NCBI GenBank assembly: GCA_030374765.1
Contig: JARGXX010000117.1
Coordinates: 372,001 to 436,000, forward strand
From: Agarophyton chilense
Lineage: Eukaryota; Rhodophyta; Florideophyceae; Gracilariales; Gracilariaceae
Direction of reading: 5' to 3'
DNA length: 64,000 bases
Part shown: positions 1-9,297 of the stretch, one piece after another
Position numbering within the stretch: the first letter of the stretch is position 1
Layout of the letters: each line of letters begins with the position of its first letter
Notes under the pieces: model-generated
Database searches by the model: none
What the model saw: the letters and a program-made list of their open reading frames with translations, nothing else
What the model was told of the DNA's origin: nothing
Translations under genes and position numbers: made by a program

Positions 1-192
1 TTGGGTTGGTCATCCACGTGTTGGAATATCTCTTGGAAGAGGAAGCACCGTCGTGAAGATTTGTTGTAGTGGTCCCCTTTGGAAAGGGTGGAATTGGTTT
101 TTATTTTTGTTTTGTGTTACGTCATCCGTTATCCGGGAATCTCGTGATCGAATTTCATCGTTACCCCGAATCGTCGGTGTCGTGTCTGCAGC

Positions 193-2223
193 ATGTCGCC
201 GCCTACTCGTGGTTCCAGGACTGGATGGAACCGTCAAGCGGATTCAGTGCCCCCGGCCCCGCCTAGGTCGAGGAGCTCTATTCCCGAAGGTCGGAACGAT
301 TCCGGTATCGATCCGGACACTCGGAGAGCACCCTCAGTGGTTTCAGGTCCTCGAGAGGTCGTGGCTGTGGGCCCAGCTCCAGTGGTGGAGACCCCCTCAG
401 CAGCACCCCGAAGTCGGGCCGACCCTGAATTACAGCGCCTGGAGACTCGAATTGATATCGCCAACGCGGCTCATATCGAGCTCCTTCAGGAGGTTACTAC
501 CCTCCGCCTTAGGGTGGAGGACGCCCCGGTGCGGGGAGTCGCCGATGACCTTCGTACCCTGAGGAGGGATGTGAACTCCCTTTTGGAAAGCTTTGGTACC
601 CCTTGCGTGTTTATCCAGGAGTACCGGAGCCTCGTGGAGGAACACCGCGTGCAAGCGGAACGCTTCCGAGCTCGGCTGGACACCCTCGAGGCCATTATCC
701 GTATGGACGGAGACACAGAAGCCTCGAAAAATAAACCCGACGTTTCGGAAGACGAAGAACACCGCTCCGCTAAACGGGACCGCCGCAAGTCCAAGAAGAG
801 GGTTCACCTCCAAGAGGATTTATCGGATTCCGATCCCAATCGCTCGTCATCGAGTTCGTCCTCCGAATCTTCGGATAGTGAAGATGGACGCCGGTCATCC
901 CGGGCGACTCGGTCGAAGGCTACTTACACCTCTCAAGGGGCAATCCGTACCCGGAAGAAGGATAGGAAACACCTTGGATTAAGGGAGCTGAAGCCGACGA
1001 ATCCTCTCTATCGGAAGCTGCTATCGTACCGCTATTACCGGTTGGATAACCCTTCGGGAGATCGAACATCCCGCGGAACGGGTAAGGTCAAGGACTACAT
1101 CAAAAGGCTGAGCATCACCCTACAGAAGAGGGAGTTCACAGGAACAGACCCAATTCTGGTGCTCGATTTCCTTGCGAGGTTCGTCCAGGAGGCTGACATC
1201 CTCGGTATGAGTGAAGCGCAAGCGTATCTTGCATTACCCTATTTCTTAAAGGGGATGGCTGAAGACCAGTTCAACTCCGTCCGTGGATCATCCCGAGCCT
1301 CGGAAGGGGGAGTCACGTGCTGGCCCGAAGCGGTGCAGTACCTCTTGAGGTCATACGCTACTGGAAATGCGATTTAGGAAGCAATCCTTACATTAAGGGA
1401 TACGCGGCAGAAGCCGATGGAAACCGAAACGGTGTATTCAACTCGCTTGAATAAAGCGTTTCACCGATGCGGGAATGTATTCCCCGCCTACGAGAGATGC
1501 TCCATGTTTGTGGATGGTTTGGACCCCTCGATAAGGGCATTGGTTGCCCGACATCGGGAAGAGAAGCGCAAGCTGACCTACTTGGAACTGATTCAGTACG
1601 CCCAGGCTGAGGGGGATACTCTCCGTGCTCGGCAGAACCGAAAGAGTCGGCCGACACGTGCGCTCCTCGCCGATGGAGGTAACTCGTCTTTGTCAATCGC
1701 AGGAGGCCCTGCCCCTGTGGGGGTCAATGATAACATTCACTTCATGGGAAGTAACCCCGAATCTATGGGTACGTCTGAGTTGCCGTCGACATCCGCTCCG
1801 ACTACGGATGAAGACCCTGCGCTCTATACCCACGGACGGAGGGTGCCAGCCGCATCGCTACCTTTTGCGAATACCGCTGCTCGGTTCTCTCGCCCCGGAT
1901 GGAGGGATACAGCACCACGTCGCGTGGATTCACGTCCACAACCGAACCCGGCAGAGCTGATTTGCTATTTGTGTTACCTACGTGGTCACAAAGCACCAGA
2001 CTGCACATTTCCCCTGCGGGAGGGTTCACGAATTATCGCTCAGTACGAGGCTCTGACCCCTGAGGAGAAAGCTCGAGTCCCGAGTAGGTCCTATGAGGAA
2101 CAAAGGATACTCCGAGCTCACCTTGCTGACAGGGATACAGAACTTGTACCCGCGAACGGGGAACAACCGGTCCCCTTCGAGGCAGCTGCACCGAATTCGG
2201 TGGGGTCCGCTTCAAAAAACTAA
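193..2223 (+). pseudogene. element A gag region (capsid and nucleocapsid)
   Basis: The start ATG lies in a GC-rich context after a leader of about 190 bp. The first third has a heptad-like stretch of Leu, Arg and Glu (about 420-700) suggesting a coiled coil, then an acidic/serine-rich and basic region with an S-rich run near 840-880. The capsid-like part follows (about 960-1700). A CCHC zinc knuckle of the form C-x2-C-x4-H-x4-C (CYLC...H...C) lies at about 1963-2004, as expected for nucleocapsid binding to RNA. Gag would form the virus-like particle in which reverse transcription happens. This is part of a broken element. Confidence 0.85.
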
Positions 2224-2225
2224 AC

Positions 2226-5200
2226 TTGGGAGTCTCCCCTGCGGGAGGGGCGTCTTCTAAGCCGGAGTTGAAGACGCCCGAGGCGCTCCAGCTTCGCTCC
2301 CCAGCTGTGACTATCCTTTCAAGGAAAACGGCTGACACCGACGTTAACTCGGGATACTTTAGTGTCCTCCGTCGCCCGTGGATACGGTCCCGTAATCTCC
2401 GTATTCCGGATCGAGTTATGGTAATGGCCAAGCGGAATTATAAAGTATTCGCCGACTTCGGCCTGTCCAACCAGTTTATGGTTCGTCAAATATCTGTCCT
2501 GGATACAGGAGCCGCTCCTAACTTAATTCATGTGGAATTGTTACCCCCGCTGCTCCGGGTCCAAGTTCGTACCGGTCCACGTTTGGATATCGCCGATGCG
2601 AACAACAACCCGCTACGGACACTGGGTACAATTTCCCTCATGGTGAGGTTAGGCTCCTATCTCGTTCAGCTAGAGTTTATTGTATGCAAGTCACTTGCAG
2701 CACCAGTCATACTGGGTTGTGACTTTTGCGACAGCTTCGTGGAAGCCATCCGTCCTCGGAATAGAACTGTGGAACTCGAAGACCGGTCTACGATCCCAAT
2801 CGTTCGTAAACCCTTACAGGGAGCAGCGCGAACACGCGTTCCTCTCCCCGTCGCGCAGAAATCTGTGAAGAAGGACCCGGTGTCTACACGGGTAAAGGTT
2901 GCGAAGTCAGTGGCTATCCCGCCAGAAACCCAGGTTTGGGTCACAGTTGTTACCAAGCAAATTGGTGTGCATGTGGTACCACCGAACCCGTCTCTGTATA
3001 CGCGGCGTCAACTCGCCCTTGCGAATGGGGTTGTCTCCGTGGAACCGGATAAACCTTTCAAGGTTTTGGTAGCCAACTTTGGAAAGACAACGCAGCATTT
3101 GGTCAAACACCAGATCCTGGGTTCTGTTCTTCCACACCCGCATGCGGTCGTACCTACAAAGATCTCTATCGCAGAGGTCCTTGGTGTGGCGGACCCTAAG
3201 GAGGGGGAGGACACTGCCGAAATCGCGGAAGTCGGTGAGCATACGACTGCAGCTCCACACGCTGAACACCTTAAACCTCAGGAGGTTACGGCCCCTATCA
3301 CAGGAGCAGACCAGACGGATCCTGTTCAGGAATTGGAGAAATTGGATCTCAACCATGTACTCGCATCTCATCGGGAGAAGCTGAGGCACATGCTTCGTGA
3401 ATTTACCCCCATGTGGGATGGTTCCCTTGGAACTATTGGGATTACAGAACACCGCATCGACTTGTTACCGAACACTCGGCCTATTGCCCAACACCCTTAC
3501 AGGGCTGGACCGAAAGCTCGGGATGAGGAGAAATCTCAGGTGGAGAAGATGCTTAAAGCGGGCGTAATTGAACCTACCCAGTCCGCTTGGGCCTCACCAG
3601 TGGTGTTAGTTCAGAAACCGGATGGATCGTGGCGTTTCTGCATCGATTACAGACGCCTGAACGAGGTAACCATTAAGGATGTGTACCCGATCCCTCGGAT
3701 GGACGAATACATCGACTCCCTTGGGAGTGCTACTGTTTTCTCTACCCTCGACGCCGATTCGGGCTACTGGCAAGTCCCTATTAGGGAGGAAGATCGAGAC
3801 AAAACGGCGTTCGTGTGTCATAAAGGACTTTTCCGATTCCGGAGGATGCCTTTTGGGTTGACAAACGCCCCCGCAACGTTTCAACGGGCGATAGACATTC
3901 TGTTGGCTCCCTTCAAGTGGAGGACGTGTCTAGTGTATTTAGACGACATTATTGTCTTCTCCAACAACCTGGATGACCACCTCGAACATGTCAGGGACGT
4001 AATGAAGATACTCCGCGATGCGGGAATCACCTGAAACTCAAGAAGTGCGAGTTTTTCACAGATTCCGTTAAGTATCTGGGTCATATCATCCGTCCCGGAC
4101 AGCTTTCAATCGATGAAGTACGAGTGAAATACTTGAAGGAAGCAAAACACCCGAAAACTCAAACGGAGTTGCGATCCTTCTTAGGTCTGTGTAACGTGTA
4201 TCGCCGATTCGTCCCGAACTTTGCGTATATTGCCACCCCCCTCAACAGGCTCCTGACGAAGGGACAACCAGTTGAACTGGAACCTTTTGGCGACGCGGAA
4301 GCGTCTGCCTTCAAGGCACTGGTGAATGCAGTAACATCACCGCCAATCTTGACTCTACCCAATCCTGGGCTCCCTTACGAAGTGGACACCGATGCTAGTG
4401 CAAACCAAGTAGGGTGTGCACTGTTCCAATCCTCTAAGGATGGTGAACGTCACCCTATTGGGTACTGGTCACGTTCCCTGAATGTCCATGAAAGGAACTA
4501 CTCGGTCTCCGAGAAAGAATGTTTAGCCGTTGTGTGGGCCTTAGCTACACTTCGCCCCTATCTGATGGGTACTTGTTTCAAAGTCCATACGGACCACGCA
4601 TGCTTGCGTTGGCTCCTGGAGATCTCCGAACCCTCGGGCCGCCTTATGCGCTGGCGTCTCCGACTGTCGGAATTCGACTTTGAGATCCTGTACAAGAAAG
4701 GGAAGCTGAACACTCAGGCTGATGCACTATCCCGCTTGGGAACCACAGGGGAAACTTCGGATGCTCCCGAACCTGGGCCCGCTCCCTCAAGGGCCCAGTC
4801 AACGAACTCTTACAGAGTTACTCCCCCACCGGAGGTAATCAAGCCTCCTGGCTCTCCGCCTAAGGAGGGGGAGGAGGACTTTGTTCCTTCGCAGGACGAT
4901 GTTTCGGCGTCAGCCAGTCGCCCTAACAGGGAATCTAGTTCTCACAGTGAGACGGCGAGCCCGACCGAGCCGGCGACAGAGAAGTCACAACCCCAGCGTA
5001 TGGGTAGCGACATCACCGCCGACCCAGCCGAGCACGACGTCAGAAAAGATGACGAAAACCCGCCTAGGGAGAGTCGTGTGGAGAACTCCGCACCCGGGAC
5101 GCCTACAGAGCCGACGATCACCCGCCGCCGCGGAAGAGACACTGAGGTGTCGCACACTCAAACCCCGCTTTCTCGGGAACGAGTTGTGTCAGAGGACCCG

Positions 5201-5263
5201 CACGGGGAAGATCTCGACGACGAGGTTGACCAAATTTGGCTCTCCGTTATGGAATGGGAATAG
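2226..5263 (+). pseudogene. element A pol region: protease, reverse transcriptase, RNase H, Pro/Ser-rich tail
   Basis: The protease active-site motif DTGAAPN is encoded at about 2502. The RT block runs about 3540-4090 with the WASPVV, FCIDYRRLN, MPFGLTNAPATFQR and YLDDI motifs (YLDD at about 3935-3946). The thumb/connection follows, with the LRSFLGLCNVYRRF motif at about 4170. RNase H begins near 4380 with DTDAS and carries HTDHACLRWL near 4590. From about 4740 to 5263 the chain is rich in Pro, Ser, Glu and Asp and matches no domain I know. The match to Ty3/gypsy pol is strong across the RT. This is part of a broken element. Confidence 0.9.
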
Positions 5264-5761
5264 GAACTCCTATGGAGACACTGAAACCCTCAGGAATGGG
5301 AAAGAAATGAGTGAGACCCGTCGGGGACAGCTCAGGAGAGTGCTAGCGCGTGTCGAAAGCGCCACCTCACATCCGCTTGCGTAGTGGCAACCGGCGCCCG
5401 CGCATTTATGTGGCACACGTCGAATGGCACCGAGCCAATCAAAAGGCTCTGACGACCAACCGTCGCGCAAACCGCATCCGTCGCACGGCGCGTTGCACAA
5501 GAGCAACCTTCGTCCCCGTAGCTCGGGTTGACGTTGAAGTGTTACCCCCCTGAGATTGGAGACGCTACGGCGTCGCGGTTTCTCAACCGTCACGGAATCT
5601 AAGAACACCGTTGTTATCGGGAAGATCTCAGCTTTAAGAAAAACCCAAACTGGGCCGTTTTGACTCGGTAGACGGAAGTTACAACGTAGCCCACAGGCCA
5701 CTCGGCGCCGTTTGGACGAAGTGCTGAGACCCGCTCGCAACACGGAAAAGAACCCACTGGG

Positions 5762-6052
5762 GTGTGTCTAGACCCTACGTTGACACCCTCAAGAGACCAA
5801 GAGCGTTCCAAGATGGAAGAGAAGCCCGAACAGGGAAAAGTGTACCCGCACGAATTCGTTATCGATCGCATCGTGCGTCACATCTACACCCCCGAGGGAG
5901 AAGTTCGCTACCAAGTCCGATGGTACGGATTCTCGCCTGATGAGAATACAGTGGAACCCATTGAGCACCTTCCGAGGTCTAAGGTTTTATCCTATCACCG
6001 ACGCGCTCGGGTAACCTTGCCTCCAAATCTGGATCGTGCCCAAGTCGGGTAA
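5762..6052 (+). pseudogene. element A chromodomain segment
   Basis: About 95 residues contain VIDRIVRHIYTPEGEVRYQV followed by RWYGFSPDENTVEPIEHL, the aromatic cage and W-Y-G-[FW] pattern of a chromodomain. In chromoviruses this domain sits at the end of pol and directs integration by binding modified histone H3. The same domain occurs in element B (about 51120-51250), C (about 28580-28750) and D (about 35755-35990, minus strand), tying the four elements to one broad clade. This is part of a broken element. Confidence 0.85.
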
Positions 6053-6224
6053 GCCACCACGGGAACGGTTATGGATGCGACCTCGAAGTGAGGAAGATGT
6101 TGGACCTCTGAAGAGGAATTGAGGAGAGTATCCCGAAGAACACGTATTGAGAGGGAATGTTTACTGGCCCTCGGCCTAGCGCCGTTAACCGGGGAACACA
6201 GCACCGGTTATCGGGACAGTTTAT

Positions 6225-6385
6225 GATGAAAAAAGGAAAAGAAGACCCACGAAGTGGAGAAGAAGATTAAGAAGAAGATTGGACCCTAGGAAGGGCAGAA
6301 GATGAAGAAGATCCTAAGAAGGAATGAAGAAGATGAAGTAGAAGTTATGATCCTAGGAAGGAAGAAGAAAAGAAGTTATGCAAAT
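6225..6385 (+). other. purine-rich tract between chromodomain and antisense coding region (element A)
   Basis: About 160 bases are almost all A and G on the + strand, with repeated GAAGAAGAT and CCTAGGAAGG units. The tract lies where the sense pol region and the antisense coding region converge. Element C has a comparable purine-rich tract with CCTAGAAAGG units at 28990-29200 in the same relative place. It could be an internal polypurine tract or a transcript-end region; the sequence alone does not decide. Confidence 0.6.
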
Positions 6386-6627
6386 ATCGGAAGTTTACTA
6401 TTGTCGCCAAGCTATGGACTCTACAATTGCCCGAAGGCGGAACTACGGAAAGCCCGAGGAGGGACCCGCCCCACCGTTGGGATTCTGACCCTGATAGTAC
6501 GCCGAGGCAAAAGCCAACATCAGGCTCACATCCGTCATACCCGGGGGAATCGGAATGCCTGCGTTCACGAGGCCTTGTCGCACACTATCCGCTTGCGGAG
6601 TGGCAACCGGCGCCTGCGCAAGGGTGT

Positions 6628-7431
6628 TCACACCCCACCCGGGGGAGCAGATGGACCGCCACCGGATGCATTCGCCGCCGCAGCTGAGGTCGTTCCCACT
6701 GGTTGGAAGGGTGCAGATGGCTCCACAGGGAGTACTCCACTAGGAGCTGGCACTTCGTTATCCAACGCTGGATAGTCCAGGTCTACTGGAGGCTCGTACT
6801 CGTAATCGTCGGTATAAATGAACCCCGTCGGGTGTCCCACCGGCATCAATCGAGGCGAGTCAATCAGCGCCCGTGCTTGCGCCGCGCTGATGCGAACCCC
6901 TTCGAAGGGATTGTAATAGACCCAGTTACCGGAGCCCGGATCGTACCGGCCAGGAGACTTGTCTCGCGCGGATCCTTCCCCTGCGGGCTGATTTGCCACT
7001 GGAACTCGATCCCATTGGGTGTTGTCGATCACGTCCAAGATTGGATACAGGTCCTGCACGTTGGTGGCCGAACCCAACGCTGGGACAAGGTCGATCTGAC
7101 GCATGATGGTCCGTAGCATCGGAGGAATATACCAGATACGGAAATGGTCATGAGCATCCCAGAGGAGATGCGCCGCTACGCGGGCTGCCCACTCGGCTGC
7201 AACGAGGGCCCAGTATCCCGAGTTCGGGTCGTGCATCAAACGAGACCCGATATAGTAGATACATGGAAGCAGTTCAGCAAAGCACCCTCGGGGGGCCTCG
7301 ACCTTACTCCACCAAGCTGGAAGAGGCACGAATCGCCCAACCTTCGCCGTGTTACGGATACGCTCCAGTCCCACGTGAGGATACGGGACAAGGAACCCGA
7401 AACGGGAGCGCGAGCGGCGCTCGAAGCGCAC
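6628..7431 (-). CDS. element A antisense coding region, C-terminal part (unknown protein family)
   Basis: This open frame of about 267 residues is on the strand opposite gag and pol. I recognise no known domain. Conserved-looking blocks are SGYWALVAAEWAARVAAHLL, FRIWYIPPMLRTIMRQIDL, NTQWDRVP and NWVYYNPFEG, with a Pro/Ala/Ser-rich C-terminus. The same blocks occur in order in element C (minus strand, about 29290-29930) and more weakly in element D (plus strand, about 34220-34600). This suggests selection on a protein at some time. A further antisense stretch of about 62 residues follows at 6443-6631. Antisense genes at this position are known in some plant Ty3/gypsy lineages, but I cannot link this one to them by sequence. 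It belongs to a broken element. Confidence 0.6.
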   Translation of the reverse strand: MRFERRSRSRFGFLVPYPHVGLERIRNTAKVGRFVPLPAWWSKVEAPRGCFAELLPCIYYIGSRLMHDPNSGYWALVAAEWAARVAAHLLWDAHDHFRIWYIPPMLRTIMRQIDLVPALGSATNVQDLYPILDVIDNTQWDRVPVANQPAGEGSARDKSPGRYDPGSGNWVYYNPFEGVRISAAQARALIDSPRLMPVGHPTGFIYTDDYEYEPPVDLDYPALDNEVPAPSGVLPVEPSAPFQPVGTTSAAAANASGGGPSAPPGGV

Positions 7432-7434
7432 GCG

Positions 7435-8337
7435 TCAATCGAACCCATATTGGGTAAACTGCCGCTGAAGGTACCTGAATTCAGCCCGAAGGATGGGACG
7501 ACTCCATTGGAGCATATCTTCTCGGAGAGGAAAACCCGGTCCGCGGAACTCGGCTTCGGGAAAGGCTGCCAGGTTATCCCCGTAGGAGACCTCACCGTAC
7601 GTGCGGTAATAGGCGACATCGAACCCGTACTCCGGGGGAACCAGATGGTCAAAGCGTGAGCTCTCCAATCGCTGGTAGGCCAGAGCCGCCATCGCTGCGC
7701 GCGCCTTGTCCAGGGACTCCCCGCGACTGCGGTATAGATACTGAGGCTCTATGGCTACCCGCGCCCTCCAATCGGGAGAACGTACAACCTCAACAGGTAG
7801 GCCACCCGGCAATAAGCCGTCCTCCACGTAGGAGTCGATGAGCTCATCGTCGCGAACCGCTGTCGGATGGAACCACGGAGCGCGGGAATATATCACCGGA
7901 TCGGTAAGGGGACTCCACCTTCGAAAGGATTCGTTTGAGATCCAACCTCTGGAGTTTGCTACCAAGGGCATCACATGAGCGGAGTTCCACGCCACCGCGG
8001 TGATGTCCAAATCCTCCTGAGGATGTCGGTTGAACGCCGAGGCGGAAGGTTCGGTACCTGACGGAGCCGCATCCAAACCGGAGAAATATCCACCCTGCTG
8101 GGGAGCTTCGTTGTCCGCCGGCGCGGAGGCCGATGGCCCCGAGAGTGGGTTGATGACGTATGGGTTCATTCCCTTGAGAGAGCTAGTCGAAACCGCTGCT
8201 GCGAGAAGTTGCGTATCGCCGAAAGTCGGAGGAGTAGAAGAAAGTTGTACCGATGTGCCGGTTTTGTGGCGATCCTCAGAAGTGGTGAAGGACCCCATTG
8301 GGAGATTAGTATGTATAGTGATAGGAAAGTTAGACAC
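7435..8337 (-). CDS. element A antisense coding region, N-terminal part (unknown protein family)
   Basis: This open frame of 300 residues has its ATG at 8335-8337, only about 30 bases from the polypurine tract and 43 from the 3' LTR, so an antisense promoter would have to lie in or beside the LTR. The first 110 residues are Ser/Pro/Thr-rich and look disordered. The rest is rich in aromatic and charged residues, for example RAPWFHPTAV, AYQRLESSRFDHLVPPEYGF and FPLREDMLQW. There is no signal peptide or membrane span, and being antisense it is not an env gene in the usual position. In element D a coding region in the same place also begins about 33 bases from a polypurine-like tract. The function is unknown. 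Confidence 0.6.
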   Translation of the reverse strand: MSNFPITIHTNLPMGSFTTSEDRHKTGTSVQLSSTPPTFGDTQLLAAAVSTSSLKGMNPYVINPLSGPSASAPADNEAPQQGGYFSGLDAAPSGTEPSASAFNRHPQEDLDITAVAWNSAHVMPLVANSRGWISNESFRRWSPLTDPVIYSRAPWFHPTAVRDDELIDSYVEDGLLPGGLPVEVVRSPDWRARVAIEPQYLYRSRGESLDKARAAMAALAYQRLESSRFDHLVPPEYGFDVAYYRTYGEVSYGDNLAAFPEAEFRGPGFPLREDMLQWSRPILRAEFRYLQRQFTQYGFD

Positions 8338-8365
8338 CCGCGGCTCGGAATGTTCTTCCTCGTCT

Positions 8366-8379
8366 TAAGGAGGGGGAGA
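8366..8379 (+). other. polypurine tract of element A
   Basis: TAAGGAGGGGGAGA lies directly against the LTR start TGTAGAG at 8380, the expected plus-strand primer site. Two further exact copies of its first 13 bases lie inside pol at 3197-3209 and 4861-4873 on the same strand. Confidence 0.85.
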
Positions 8380-9292
8380 TGTAGAGCAACGCCCAGTTAG
8401 GGGATACTTGACGATGCAACTCATAGAATGAGGATTGAACCCTCCGAGGGTTATGATTATGATCCCCTCTAAGATGTGCTGAGGTGGCACTGTTTCCTGG
8501 TTATATTTCGCCCATAAGGGAAAATTCGGATGGCCCATGGTTGGATTGGCCCCGTGATACACGTGGCTTAATTTTGGCACCGAATTTCGGATATTTGTCA
8601 GAACGTTGGATTTTTGGGCCCTGGCAGTGGGATCTCCACGTGTATGGCCCTGAGCAGGTGTGCACTACTGTAGAGTTTAGTTAGTGGGCCCTACTTAGGG
8701 AGGCGAGATCTGACAGTCCGAGCTCAGAGTAAATGGAAACCAAGGTTGGTCTTCGATACCTTTAGAGGTTCTTCGTCGCCATCGTTTCGGCCTTACAACC
8801 CGGAACGGGCTCTGGTTAGCAACGCCTGCGTAGGGACACGACTCCACTTGGAGAGTGCCCACGTTTGGGTTCCGTGCAACCACCCCCTTGGGACCGCTCA
8901 GACGACCTGCGTGCGCGATACCCCGTGGGGGTTGTGCTTACTTGTTGCGTGCTTTTTATGTTTCCTTTCGAGGACAGGTTTTCGCCCCTGTATTGGGTTT
9001 CTTTTGTTGTTTCGCCCCTTTTCTGGTTCTCGGGTCCGGTGCCTGTTAGTGCCCAACCCTCGCCCCGTTTTCCCTCTTCGCCGGATTTTCCCCCATTCTT
9101 TGGGATACCCATACCCATTCCCGATCCACGGTTTCTACCCCTCACCTCCGTCGGTACTGCCGGAATCCCCCGTGGGAGTTACACCCCACACTACGGGTGG
9201 AACGGAGGGCTCTGTCTCTGAGTCTGCCTCCCCCAGGGAGCAAGGCTTCGAACACCTTGAGAGCACTTCCCGTCGCCGGGTTTTGCTCCACA
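8380..9292 (+). repeat. 3' LTR of element A (913 bp)
   Basis: The LTR starts with TGTAGAG after the polypurine tract. Its first 285 bp match the sequence from 63716 to the window end at about 94%. The end is put at 9292 because CTCCACA there is an imperfect inverted copy of the start, and the next five bases CATCC equal the five bases before the LTR at 63716. Open frames inside the LTR (for example around 8746-9309) are low-complexity and not credible genes. Confidence 0.8.
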
Positions 9293-9297
9293 CATCC

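Larger units (their letters stand above)
1..9292 (+). mobile_element. Ty3/gypsy LTR retrotransposon A (chromodomain type), 5' LTR outside window
   Basis: Order on + is leader, gag with a CCHC knuckle, aspartic protease, reverse transcriptase, RNase H, chromodomain, a long coding region on the opposite strand, polypurine tract and 3' LTR. That is a Ty3/gypsy order, and the chromodomain at the pol end is typical of chromoviruses. The window opens in the untranslated leader; a TGG-led stretch near bases 7-22 could be the primer-binding site. The element is broken in a handful of places, though long frames survive. A related LTR at 63716 differs from this 3' LTR by about 17 changes in 285 bp (about 6%), so the family is not young. 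The antisense coding region is the unusual part. Confidence 0.9.

Noticed and set aside
53-562. 169-codon frame overlapping the leader and start of element A gag
   Set aside because: It overlaps the gag frame that continues with clear gag features, and has no motif of its own.
6628-8337. Envelope gene in element A
   Set aside because: The coding region near the 3' LTR is on the opposite strand and has no signal peptide or membrane span.
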